From Rhodobacterales bacterium (GTDB lineage: Bacteria > Pseudomonadota > Alphaproteobacteria > Rhodobacterales > Rhodobacteraceae): a stretch of 64,000 nucleotides of DNA. A program made the translations under genes and the position numbers. The stretch lies in the NCBI GenBank assembly GCA_002748265.1, contig PDRY01000022.1:1-64000 (forward strand), written 5' to 3'. The notes under the pieces are model-generated. The model saw only the letters and a program-made list of their open reading frames with translations, was not told the DNA's origin and searched no databases. The first letter of the stretch is position 1; the number at the start of each line of letters is the position of its first letter. Below, in pieces: positions 25,389 through 33,607 of this stretch.

Positions 25389-26582
25389 ATGGCCGTGATC
25401 TCGCGCGATCACCGTCCCGCCATCGGGCTGGGGATCACGCAGACGATTGGCTATGGCACGCTCTATTACGCCTATGCGGTGCTGCTGCCCTTCATGGCCA
25501 AAGATCTGGGGCTAACGCTCTCGCAAGTGTTTGGCGTGCTGTCGCTGGGGCTGTTCTTCGGCGGTCTGCTGTCGCCCGTCGCGGGGATCTGGGTGGACCG
25601 CTTCGGAGGCCGCTGGGTGATGACGCTGGGCTCCACCGTCGCGGGGGTCGCACTGATCCTCATCTCTTTGGTGGAGACATCAAAGCAGCTCTTCTTGGCC
25701 GTCCTGCTGGCCGAGGCGGCCGGGATGTTCGTGCTTTATGACGTGGCCTTTGCCTCTGTCGCGCGGATGGATGTGAAGCTCCCTGCGGCGCGGTCGATCT
25801 CGATCATCACGCTCTTTGGCGGTGTGGCTTCCACGATCTTCTGGCCGCTGACGCTGTGGATCCATGACGCCACGAGCTGGCAGCAAACCTGGGTGATCCT
25901 GGGGATCTTCACGCTGGTGACCTGTGTGCCGCTGCACCTTTGGGTGCTGGCCGGTCCGCAGAAAGACCCTGACGCTCCGCCAGCGCCGGGCGCACAGGCT
26001 TGGCCTGAACTGACCGGGGCAGCCCGGCGGCGGGGAATGCTGTGGATGGTGATCTCCTTCATTCTGTCGGGCTACGTCATGGGCGCGGTGATGACGCTGT
26101 GGGTCACCAATGTCGAAGACATGGGCCACAGCGCCGCCATGGCGGCTTTGGCGGGGGCGGTGATCGGCCCTTTCAAGACCATCGGGCGGCTGCTGGAGAT
26201 GATCGTGAGCCGCGATCTCTACCCGCGCGTGACCTACCTTCTGAGCCTCTCGCTGATGCTGGGGGGCTTTGCCGTGCTTTTGATCCTCGGGGTCACCGTG
26301 CCCGGCGTTCTGCTGGCCGCCGCGATCTATGGGATGGGCGATGGGATCAAGACGATTGCACGCGGCACGCTGCCGCTCGCGCTGTTTGGCCCGCGCGGCT
26401 ACGGCGCGCGGCTGGGCTGGATCTCTTTCGTGCGGATGGGGCTGAACGCGTCTGCACCCTTTGCCTTCGCGTGGCTGACGCAAACCTTCAACGGCTGGAC
26501 CTCCTTTGCTGCGATGGCTGGCTGCATGTGCGCGGCCCTTTTGGCCTTTGCCTTCATCCCCGACCCAAGGAGATCCGCATGA
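25389..26582 (+). CDS. Major facilitator superfamily transporter, module 2
   Basis: Membrane protein of 397 residues with about 12 predicted helices. VDRFGGRWVM between helices 2 and 3 corresponds to the MFS motif A. The start at 25389 lies two bases after the SDR stop. Its place in the phosphonate operon suggests export of a by-product or import of an alternative substrate, but nothing in the sequence fixes the cargo. Coupled by ATGA to the following transferase gene. Confidence 0.84.
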   Translation: MAVISRDHRPAIGLGITQTIGYGTLYYAYAVLLPFMAKDLGLTLSQVFGVLSLGLFFGGLLSPVAGIWVDRFGGRWVMTLGSTVAGVALILISLVETSKQLFLAVLLAEAAGMFVLYDVAFASVARMDVKLPAARSISIITLFGGVASTIFWPLTLWIHDATSWQQTWVILGIFTLVTCVPLHLWVLAGPQKDPDAPPAPGAQAWPELTGAARRRGMLWMVISFILSGYVMGAVMTLWVTNVEDMGHSAAMAALAGAVIGPFKTIGRLLEMIVSRDLYPRVTYLLSLSLMLGGFAVLLILGVTVPGVLLAAAIYGMGDGIKTIARGTLPLALFGPRGYGARLGWISFVRMGLNASAPFAFAWLTQTFNGWTSFAAMAGCMCAALLAFAFIPDPRRSA

Positions 26583-27196
26583 CCCGGCTCACACCCGACG
26601 CGCCGTTCCTTCATCCCGATTGCGAGATTACCGAGAGCGAGTTCGGCGCCTATTGCGAGGTTGGCCGAGGCAGCCGGATCGCACGGAGCCGTTTTGGCGA
26701 TTACAGCTATTGCGACCGCTATGCCGATATCGCCAATGCCGATGTGGGCAAGTTCTCCAACATCGCGGCGTTCACCCGGATCGGAGCGACGGATCATCCG
26801 CTTGATACGGCCTCCTGCCACCATTTCCTCTATCGGTCGGGCGACTATTGGGACGATGCCGGAGTGGACGAAGACTTCTTTGACCGGCGCCACGCGCGGC
26901 GGGCAGTGATCGGGCATGACACGTGGATCGGCAATGGCGCGATGATCAAGCCCGAGGTGACGCTGGGCGACGGGGCGGTGGTGGCCTCGGGCGCCGTGGT
27001 GACGAAGGACGTGGCGCCTTACACAATCGTTGCAGGCACTCCGGCCGTGCCGCTGCGCCTGCGTCAGCCACCCGAGATCGCCGAGCGGCTGATCGCTCTG
27101 GCGTGGTGGGACTGGTCGCATGACCGCTTGCGCGCAGCCTTGGAGGATTTCCGCTCGCTGCGCGCCGAGGCCTTCCTGGAGAAATACGGCGGCTGA
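26579..27196 (+). CDS. Hexapeptide-repeat transferase of phosphonate operons, copy 2
   Basis: Left-handed beta-helix acyltransferase-like protein of 205 residues, homologous to the product at 13679. It shares HDTWIGNGAMIKPEVTLGDG, ASGAVVTKDVAPYTIVAGTP and the C-terminal W-x-W segment. The N-terminal repeats (DCEITESEFGAYCEVGRGS) are better formed than in copy 1. It is the last plus-strand gene of module 2 and ends 4 bases before the convergent phnM2. Confidence 0.85.
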   Translation: MTRLTPDAPFLHPDCEITESEFGAYCEVGRGSRIARSRFGDYSYCDRYADIANADVGKFSNIAAFTRIGATDHPLDTASCHHFLYRSGDYWDDAGVDEDFFDRRHARRAVIGHDTWIGNGAMIKPEVTLGDGAVVASGAVVTKDVAPYTIVAGTPAVPLRLRQPPEIAERLIALAWWDWSHDRLRAALEDFRSLRAEAFLEKYGG

Positions 27197-27200
27197 GGGG

Positions 27201-28376
27201 TCAGCCCACCTGCCGCCCCTGGCTCCAGACGCCCCGGATCACGGGCAGGCCCTCGTGACGGGTCACGCGCAGCAGATCGCCGCGCCAGCCCGTTTCGATC
27301 CGGCCCCGGTCGGTGAGCCCGGCCGCTTTGGCCGGGTTTTCGCTCACACAGGCGACGGCGCGGGGCAGATCGTTCCAGATCTCCCCCAGCTTGAAAGCGG
27401 ACAGGAGCAGTGCGGCGGGCACGTAGTCGGAGGAAATGATGTTCAGAAGCCCGGCCTCGGCCAGCTCATGCGCGGCGATGTTGCCCGAATGCGAGCCGCC
27501 CCGGATCAGGTTCGGCGCTCCCATCATCACGGCAATGCCCTCATCGGCACAGGCTTGCGCGGCCTCCAGCGTCGTGGGGAACTCGGCAAAGGTCACGCCG
27601 TGGCGCCGCGAGGTGACAACCTGATCGCTGGTGGTGTCGTCGTGACTGGCCAGAACCGCGCCGAGCCGCCGCGCCTCGGACACGGCGCCGGCTTCGTGCC
27701 GTGCCCCGTGGAGCCGCTGCAGCTCTTTCAGGCGGGCGACATGTTCGTCAAAATCCGCATCGGTCATGGACCGTTTCTTGCCGTAGTAAATCCGCAGCGC
27801 GTCGAGCGAGCGGAACTGCCGCTGACCCGGCGTGTGGTCCATCAGGCTCACGATCCCCACGCGGTCTTCGGGGCCAAACTCCGCCATCTCCTCCAGAAGC
27901 GTCTCGGAACAGATTTCCGCCCGCAGGTGGATGAAATGGCTGATGCGAAAGAGCCCGGCGGCGCGGGCGGCGAGCAGCTCATGCGCCATATTGCGGGCAT
28001 AGGCCTCATAGCGGGCCTTGCTGCTGGCGATGGATCCGACGCGGAGCGCATCGAACACGGTGGTGATCCCGGTTGAGGCCAGCTCCCCATCATGGGCGAG
28101 GATTGCGGGCAAATGAGGCCAGTCCACCTGCGGGCGCGGCTCGATATGGCGCTCCAGATTATCGGTGTGCAGCTCAACGAGCCCGGGCAACACGAAATCG
28201 CCCTCGCAGTCGATTGCATCGGGGGGCACGGCATCGCCTTCGGTGATCTGGGCGATCTGTCCATCCACCACGGTGACAGCCCCGCGCAGGACGTGTCCGG
28301 GAAGGACCAACTCGGCATTGGCGAGCGTGACGGGCTCTGCCATAGAACGGGGCGTGGGCTCGAAGGAGGCGGTCAT
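27201..28376 (-). CDS. phnM: PhnM2, ribose 1-phosphonate 5-triphosphate diphosphatase
   Basis: Canonical PhnM of about 391 residues: ELHTDNLERHIEPRPQVDWP, LMDHTPGQRQF, SHDDTT, MGAPNLIRGGSHSGN and SSDYVPAALL are all present. It should act after the PhnGHIL reaction to give ribose 1-phosphonate 5-phosphate. Starts at 28376 (MTASFEP) and 28343 (MAEPVTLAN) are both possible, and neither has a strong ribosome site. The 5' end overlaps the start of the opposite-strand DUF1045 gene, leaving no intergenic space for a promoter. Confidence 0.87.
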   Translation of the reverse strand: MTASFEPTPRSMAEPVTLANAELVLPGHVLRGAVTVVDGQIAQITEGDAVPPDAIDCEGDFVLPGLVELHTDNLERHIEPRPQVDWPHLPAILAHDGELASTGITTVFDALRVGSIASSKARYEAYARNMAHELLAARAAGLFRISHFIHLRAEICSETLLEEMAEFGPEDRVGIVSLMDHTPGQRQFRSLDALRIYYGKKRSMTDADFDEHVARLKELQRLHGARHEAGAVSEARRLGAVLASHDDTTSDQVVTSRRHGVTFAEFPTTLEAAQACADEGIAVMMGAPNLIRGGSHSGNIAAHELAEAGLLNIISSDYVPAALLLSAFKLGEIWNDLPRAVACVSENPAKAAGLTDRGRIETGWRGDLLRVTRHEGLPVIRGVWSQGRQVG

Positions 28377-29040
28377 GTCATTCACTCGCTTTGCGATCTA
28401 CTACCTGCCCCCCGAAGGCGCTTTGGCGCAGTTCGGAGCGGCTTGGCTGGGATGGGATGTGGGTACGGGCACCGGCACGGTGCAACCGGCCGTGGACGGG
28501 ATCGAAGAGGTCACGCGCACGCCCCGCAAATACGGGTTCCACGCCACGCTGAAGCCGCCCTTCCGGCTGGCGGAGGGCACCACGCAAGCGGGGCTGGAGC
28601 AAGCCGCGGCAACGCTCGCCGCATCTTTGCCTGCCGCGCGGGCGGAGAGCATCGGCCTGTCGCGCCTGGGGCGGTTCCTGGCGCTGACGCTGGAGGGCGC
28701 CACCCGCGGCGTGGAGCAGATCGCAGCGCGCTGCGTGACGGATCTGGATCGGTTCCGGGCCCCCGCAGGAGAGGCCGAACTGGCCCGCCGCCGCGCCAGT
28801 GGATTGAGTGCGGCGCAGGATGCGCTGCTGCTGCAATGGGGCTATCCTTACGTGCTCGATGAGTTCCGCTTCCACATGACCCTGACCGGTCGGCTCGACG
28901 ATCCGGCCCCGTGGGAGGCGACCTTGGCCAAGGCCCTGCCACCGCTCCCCGCGCCCTTCCGGTTGGACCAGATCGCTTTGGTCGGAGAGCGCGAAGACGG
29001 TCGGTTCGAGCTGATCCACCGCTACGCCCTCTCGGGGTAA
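28375..29040 (+). CDS. DUF1045 phosphonate-operon protein, 2H phosphoesterase-like
   Basis: The 221-residue protein belongs to the DUF1045 family found beside C-P lyase genes. It has two H-x-T motifs, FHATLKPPF (His56, Thr58) and FHMTLTG (His167, Thr169), the signature of 2H phosphoesterases that open cyclic phosphodiesters. No phnP is present in the window, and the pathway needs an enzyme to open ribose 1,2-cyclic phosphate 5-phosphate, so this protein is a good candidate. AAGGAGG lies before the ATG. The gene is on the opposite strand from phnN and phnM2 and overlaps both. Confidence 0.85.
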   Translation: MSFTRFAIYYLPPEGALAQFGAAWLGWDVGTGTGTVQPAVDGIEEVTRTPRKYGFHATLKPPFRLAEGTTQAGLEQAAATLAASLPAARAESIGLSRLGRFLALTLEGATRGVEQIAARCVTDLDRFRAPAGEAELARRRASGLSAAQDALLLQWGYPYVLDEFRFHMTLTGRLDDPAPWEATLAKALPPLPAPFRLDQIALVGEREDGRFELIHRYALSG

Positions 29041-29564
29041 AGCGCGGCCCGCGCGGCGGAGATCGTGTCCTCCAACGCGCCGTCATTGGAGACGCTCACG
29101 ATTGCCAACCCATCGGGAAGCGGCGCTGTGCGGGCGAGCCGTGCTGCGATCTCCTCGGCCGTCTCGCGCCCCCGTGCCGACAGGCGCACGGCCAGCGTTT
29201 CGGGACGTGCGGTCAGGTTCAGGACCGTCAGTGCGGGGAAGATCTCCGCCGCAGGAGCCAGCATCGCGCGGGAGAAATTGGCAAGAACCTCGGCGCCGTC
29301 CTGCACATCACGCAGCACGCCCGCCGGGATGCCGTAGCGCAGACCATGGGCGCCCCAATGCAGACAGAACGCCCCCTCGTCGGCGGCGGCCTCGAAAACG
29401 TCCACACTCATGTGATCGTAGTCCTCGCCGCCCAGTTCGGGCGCACGGGTGATCACGCGGCGGGCGCGCCGCAAGTCGGGCAGGGCGCTCAGCAGCCCGT
29501 CCATCACGCTGTCCTTGCCGACGCCAGAGGGGCCGACCACCGCGATCAGCCGCCCGGCGGTCAT
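29022..29564 (-). CDS. phnN: PhnN, ribose 1,5-bisphosphate phosphokinase
   Basis: Makes 5-phosphoribosyl 1-diphosphate from ribose 1,5-bisphosphate, the last step of the C-P lyase pathway. The 180-residue protein has the guanylate-kinase-like P-loop GPSGVGKDS (11-19), with the Asp typical of PhnN, then RRVITRAPELGGEDY and HWGAHGLRYG. It is the only phnN in the window. ATGA overlap with phnL2; the 3' end overlaps the DUF1045 gene tail to tail by 19 bases. Confidence 0.88.
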   Translation of the reverse strand: MTAGRLIAVVGPSGVGKDSVMDGLLSALPDLRRARRVITRAPELGGEDYDHMSVDVFEAAADEGAFCLHWGAHGLRYGIPAGVLRDVQDGAEVLANFSRAMLAPAAEIFPALTVLNLTARPETLAVRLSARGRETAEEIAARLARTAPLPDGLAIVSVSNDGALEDTISAARAALYPERA

Positions 29565-30244
29565 GCCGCGTTCCGGGGCGTGAAGGCGCTGACGTCGATC
29601 TCCCGGTCGCAGACACGCGCCCGAGCGGCTTCGTCGTGGAAGATCCCGATGATTGCGGCGCCGCGCGACTTGGCCTCTTCGATCAGAGACAGGACGACCT
29701 CGCGATTGGCGGCGTCGAGGCTTGCCGTCGGCTCATCCAGCAGCATCGCGGGGAAGCCATGGGCGAATCCGCGCGCGATGTTGACCCGCTGCTGCTCTCC
29801 GCCAGAGAAGGTGGTGGGCGAGAGCGACCACAGCCGTTCGGGGATGTTGAGCCGGGAGAGCAGATCGCGGGCGCGGGCCTCAGCGTCTTCGCGGCTGACA
29901 CCAACAGACCGCAGCGGCTCCGCCACGACGTCCAAAGCAGGCACGCGGGGCACGACGCGCAGGAACTGGCTGACATAGCCCAGCGTTTCGCGGCGCAGGG
30001 CGATGATCTCGCGCGGCTCCGCCGTGACAAGATCGGTGCCCGCCACCTCGATCGCGCCGCCTTGGGCCAGATAGTTGCCGTAGATCATGCGCATCAGGGT
30101 GGATTTCCCCGCGCCGGACGCGCCGGTCAGGGCCACGCATTCACCCGCGCCGATGTCGAAGCTGACCCCCTCCATCACGGGGATTACGGCGCTGCCCTGA
30201 TTGTGCAGGGTAAAGCTCTTGGAGACATTGCGCAGGGTGATCAT
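29561..30244 (-). CDS. phnL: PhnL2, ABC-type ATPase of C-P lyase
   Basis: Canonical PhnL of 227 residues: Walker A GASGAGKS, VSQFLRVVPRV at the Q-loop, signature FSGGEQQR, Walker B AMLLDEPTASLD and GIFHDE at the switch region. It follows phnK2 by 10 bases and overlaps phnN by ATGA. Confidence 0.89.
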   Translation of the reverse strand: MITLRNVSKSFTLHNQGSAVIPVMEGVSFDIGAGECVALTGASGAGKSTLMRMIYGNYLAQGGAIEVAGTDLVTAEPREIIALRRETLGYVSQFLRVVPRVPALDVVAEPLRSVGVSREDAEARARDLLSRLNIPERLWSLSPTTFSGGEQQRVNIARGFAHGFPAMLLDEPTASLDAANREVVLSLIEEAKSRGAAIIGIFHDEAARARVCDREIDVSAFTPRNAA

Positions 30245-30254
30245 GGCGGCCTCC

Positions 30255-31025
30255 TCAGACCTGCAGGACGCTGGAGACCAGCAGTTGCGTATAGGCGTGC
30301 TGCGGGTCGTCCAGCACCTGATCGGTCAGACCTGACTCGACGACGTGGCCGCCGGTCATGACCATCAGCCGGTCGGCCAGAAGCCGCACCACGGCAAGGT
30401 CATGGGTGACGATGATGGCGCTCAGCCCCATATCGCGAACCAGCCCGCGCAGCAGATCGAGCAAACGCGCCTGCACCGACACATCCAGCCCGCCGGTGGG
30501 CTCATCCATGAAGACCAGCCGAGGGCCGGTCACAAGGTTGCGCGCGATCTGAAGCCGCTGCTGCATCCCGCCCGAGAAATCGCGGGGGCGGTCGTCGATC
30601 CGGTCGGTGGCGATCTCCACGCGCTCCAGCCATTCGCCCGCGGTCGCGCGGATGTCGCCATAATGCCGCTGACCAAGCGCCATGAGCCGCTCACCCACAT
30701 TGCCGCCGGCGCTGACCCCCATGCGCAGCCCGTCGCGGGCATGCTGGTGGACAAAGGCCCAGTCCGTTCGGCCCAGCATCCGCCGCTCCGGCTCGCTCAT
30801 CGTCACAGTGTCGCGCAGGCCGTGATCGCGGGTGTCGAACAGCACCTGCCCCTGATCGGGGGCCAGATGCCCGGCCAGGCAGTTCAGAAGGGTCGATTTG
30901 CCCGACCCGCTTTCGCCCACAATGCCCAGCACCTCGCCGGGGTAGAGGTCGAACGAAACCCCGGTGCACCCGATCCGCGCGCCATAGCGCTTTTCCAGGT
31001 TCTCGACTTTCAGAAGCGGGGTCAT
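30255..31025 (-). CDS. phnK: PhnK2, ABC-type ATPase of C-P lyase
   Basis: Canonical PhnK of 256 residues: Walker A GESGSGKS, FVHQHARDGLRM, signature FSGGMQQR, Walker B LVFMDEPTGGLD and VTHDL. The sequence LRMGVSAGGNVGERLM is typical of PhnK. The start at 31025 follows GGAGG and overlaps phnJ2 by 4 bases. Confidence 0.9.
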   Translation of the reverse strand: MTPLLKVENLEKRYGARIGCTGVSFDLYPGEVLGIVGESGSGKSTLLNCLAGHLAPDQGQVLFDTRDHGLRDTVTMSEPERRMLGRTDWAFVHQHARDGLRMGVSAGGNVGERLMALGQRHYGDIRATAGEWLERVEIATDRIDDRPRDFSGGMQQRLQIARNLVTGPRLVFMDEPTGGLDVSVQARLLDLLRGLVRDMGLSAIIVTHDLAVVRLLADRLMVMTGGHVVESGLTDQVLDDPQHAYTQLLVSSVLQV

Positions 31026-31852
31026 TGGGCCTCCTCCCGCCGCGCGCGGCAATAGTCGGTGTCGGAACACATGAACATCCGCCCGCCCGCATCATCGACG
31101 ATCAGCTCGTCCAGATAGCTGTCGGTCGCGCCGCACAGATCGCAGGTGGCATCCGCCTTGGATGCCTTGAACGGGTAATCCTCAAAATCGAGACTGACGA
31201 CCCGCGTATGCGGCGGCAGGGCATAAATCCGCTGCTCGCGCCCCGCGCCGAAAAGCTGGATCGCCGCACTTTCCAGTTTGGGGTTGTCGAATTTCGGGAT
31301 CGGCGACGGATCCATCACGTAGCGCCCTTCGACCCGCACCGGATAGGCGTAGGAGGTCGCGATATCGCCGTGCTGGCTGATGTCCTCATAGAGCTTCACA
31401 TGCATGAGCCCGTATTCTTCGAGCGCGTGCATCTTGCGGGTCTCCACCTCGCGGGGCTCCAGAAAACGGAGCGGCTCGGGGATGGGGACCTGGTAGACAA
31501 GGATCTGGTTCTCGGTCAGCGGCTCTTCGGGGATGCGGTGGCGGGTCTGGATCACGCTGGCCTCGGTGGTGCGCTCGGTTACTCCGATCCCGGCGGTGCG
31601 CGCAAAAAAGCGACGGATCGAGACGGCATTCGTCGTGTCATCGGCGCCCTGGTCGATGACCTTCATTGTGTCATCCGCGCACAAGATCGCGGCCGAAACC
31701 TGAACGCCGCCCGTGCCCCAACCATAGGGCATCGGCATCTCTCGGCTGGCAAAGGGCACCTGATAGCCGGGGATCGCCAGCCCCTTGAGGATCGCGCGCC
31801 GGATCATGCGCTTCGTCTGCTCGTCAAGATAGGCGAAGTTGTAGTCGGTCAT
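31022..31852 (-). CDS. phnJ: PhnJ2, radical-SAM carbon-phosphorus lyase
   Basis: Catalytic C-P bond-cleaving subunit. The 276-residue protein has the complete family pattern: MTDYNFAYLDEQTKRMIRRA at the start, IPGYQVP with Gly29 (E. coli Gly32), IDQGADDTTNAVSIR, RHRIPEE, DPSPIPKFDNPK, and the C-terminal Cys237-x2-Cys240 and Cys262-x5-Cys268 (MCSDTDYC). These correspond to E. coli Cys241, 244, 266 and 272. It should be fully active. The start at 31852 follows GGGAG; a TTG three codons upstream is less likely. Confidence 0.94.
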   Translation of the reverse strand: MTDYNFAYLDEQTKRMIRRAILKGLAIPGYQVPFASREMPMPYGWGTGGVQVSAAILCADDTMKVIDQGADDTTNAVSIRRFFARTAGIGVTERTTEASVIQTRHRIPEEPLTENQILVYQVPIPEPLRFLEPREVETRKMHALEEYGLMHVKLYEDISQHGDIATSYAYPVRVEGRYVMDPSPIPKFDNPKLESAAIQLFGAGREQRIYALPPHTRVVSLDFEDYPFKASKADATCDLCGATDSYLDELIVDDAGGRMFMCSDTDYCRARREEAQ

Positions 31853-31872
31853 TTCTCCCAAGCCCCGCTCTT

Positions 31873-31930
31873 CTTATTTGTCCAAATACCTTGGGTGAAT
31901 TGGCCGCAGGCCAAGAGGGCAACGCCCTTT
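31873..31930 (-). repeat. Palindromic intergenic element between phnI2 and phnJ2
   Basis: Two adjacent hairpins, TTGGCC-GCA-GGCCAA (31900-31914) and AGGGC-AAC-GCCCT (31916-31928), follow an AT-rich start with CCAAATACCTTGGG. From memory this resembles a short palindromic intergenic element common in Rhodobacteraceae genomes, so it may be a dispersed repeat. Its site between phnI and phnJ matches the inverted repeat of module 1 in position, not in sequence. Confidence 0.6.
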
Positions 31931-31976
31931 TGGTGCCCCCGGCGTCCCGTGCGCGCGATCATCTGAACCGTGGGCC

Positions 31977-33050
31977 TCATTCGCTGGCCTCCGAGGCGTC
32001 TCGGCGCAGCTTGCGGATCAGCTCCAGCTCGGCCTGGAAATCGACGTAATGGGGCAGTTTGATATGCTCCAGGAACCCGGTCGCCTGGATGTTGTCGCCA
32101 TGCATCAGCACGAATTCCTCGTCCTGCGCGGGGGCGCCGACATTCTCTTCGCCCAGCTCCTGCCAGCGAAGCGCCCGGTCCACCAATGCCATGGAGATCG
32201 CCTTGCGTTCGCACATCCCAAATACCAGCCCGTAGCCGCGGGTGAATTGCGGCGGTTCTGTCTTGGATCCCTGAAACTGGTTCACCGTCTCGCATTCGGT
32301 GACTTCGATCTCCGCGATCTCAATGGCGAACCCCAGCTCGGGGATCTCCATCTCGACCGCGACCATGCCAATGCGCAGCTCCGCGACGAAGGCGTGGTTG
32401 CGCCCGTAACCCCGCTGGGTCGAATAGGCCATGCCCAGAAGGAAGCCTTCATCCGCGCGGGTCAGCGATTGCAGCCGCAGCGCCCGGCTGGCGGGCAACT
32501 CCATCGGGGTGCGGGTCAGATCGGGCGGGGTGTCGGCGCCCTCTGGCTCGGCCTGCATCAAACCTTCGGCATCAAGAAAGGACATGATGTGCGGGGTATC
32601 GGCGGGATCAACCTCCACCTGGGACGCTTCAGGAGCCTCTCCTTCAGCAGCCAGTTTGAAGTCGAGCAGCCGGTGGGTGTAGTCGAAGGTCGGCCCCAGA
32701 ACCTGCCCTCCCGGTGCATCCTTGAAGGTTGCGCTGATGCGGCGGTCACAGCGCATGGCGCCGGTGTCGATCGGGCGGGCTCCGCCAAAGCGGGGCAGCG
32801 TCGTGCGATAAGCGCGGATCAGGAAGATCGCTTCGATCAGATCGCCGCGCGCCTGTTTGATGGCCAAGGCCGCCAGATCGGGATCATAGAGCGACCCCTC
32901 CGCCATCACCCGGTTCACCGCCAGCTTCAGCTGCGCGTGAATTTGCGCAAGGCTCAGCTCGGCGATCTCCACGGGGCCGCGCCGCTCTTCGGCGAGCCAG
33001 CGATGGGCGTTGTCGATGGCGCGCTCGCCACCCTTTACGGCGACATACAT
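31977..33050 (-). CDS. phnI: PhnI2, C-P lyase nucleosidase subunit
   Basis: Canonical PhnI of 357 residues: MYVAVKGGERAIDNA, RRISATFKDAPGGQVLGPTF, STQRGYGRNHAFVAELRIG and the H-x4-H pair HIKLPH (His329, His334). It catalyses adenine displacement by phosphonate on ATP together with PhnG, PhnH and PhnL. It starts at the end of phnH2, sharing the last base. Confidence 0.92.
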   Translation of the reverse strand: MYVAVKGGERAIDNAHRWLAEERRGPVEIAELSLAQIHAQLKLAVNRVMAEGSLYDPDLAALAIKQARGDLIEAIFLIRAYRTTLPRFGGARPIDTGAMRCDRRISATFKDAPGGQVLGPTFDYTHRLLDFKLAAEGEAPEASQVEVDPADTPHIMSFLDAEGLMQAEPEGADTPPDLTRTPMELPASRALRLQSLTRADEGFLLGMAYSTQRGYGRNHAFVAELRIGMVAVEMEIPELGFAIEIAEIEVTECETVNQFQGSKTEPPQFTRGYGLVFGMCERKAISMALVDRALRWQELGEENVGAPAQDEEFVLMHGDNIQATGFLEHIKLPHYVDFQAELELIRKLRRDASEASE

Positions 33051-33607
33051 CAGAGCACCTCCGTCGAGCGGGGCAGCGCCGCAATGCGGTTGCCGCAGGT
33101 AAAAATGAAATCCAGCCCCAGCGGGAACAGCGCCCGGTTGGTCTGAAACGGGGCCAGATCAGGGAGCGACAGCTGCGCCGTGTCCTTGATCCCCGGCCCG
33201 CGCAGGGTCTCGCCTGCGGGCTCCAGCGTGTCGAGCTCAATGATGACGGTCGTGGACCGGTCGGGATATTCCGGTGTGCCGATGGGGAAGGCGGTCAGGT
33301 CCAGTTCGTCCCAGCGGCCAAGGGCAAACTGAGCGTCACCTGGCGCCACCACAGGCGCACCGGTGTGGAAGGCGACCCAGTCCGGCAGCACATCCGCCAC
33401 GGAGGGCGCGAGCCACAGGCCGGTATCGGCGTCGCACAGCACAAGCAAAGCAATCGCCGCCGCCGGAGAGACGGGCGCGGGCGCCGCGCCGCCCGACACC
33501 TCTTGGATCGTGCCCGGGCGCGCCATGGCCGTCATGATCGCCCGGAAGGCCACGGCGCTGTCGCGCGCCGGATCGGCAAAGCCGCCGCTCAAACGGGTAT
33601 CCGCCAT
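33050..33607 (-). CDS. phnH: PhnH2, C-P lyase subunit
   Basis: PhnH of 185 residues starting at 33607 in the phnG2 stop (TGATG). The N-terminal FADPARDSAVAFRAIMTAMA and the C-terminal GLDFIFTCGNRIAALPRSTE are characteristic. It binds PhnJ in the core complex as a structural subunit. The longer open frame upstream only overlaps phnG2. Confidence 0.89.
   Translation of the reverse strand: MADTRLSGGFADPARDSAVAFRAIMTAMARPGTIQEVSGGAAPAPVSPAAAIALLVLCDADTGLWLAPSVADVLPDWVAFHTGAPVVAPGDAQFALGRWDELDLTAFPIGTPEYPDRSTTVIIELDTLEPAGETLRGPGIKDTAQLSLPDLAPFQTNRALFPLGLDFIFTCGNRIAALPRSTEVL

Noticed and set aside
31022-31861. phnJ2 start at 31861
   Set aside because: That codon is TTG, and the ATG at 31852 has a GGGAG site at the right distance and gives the usual PhnJ N-terminus.
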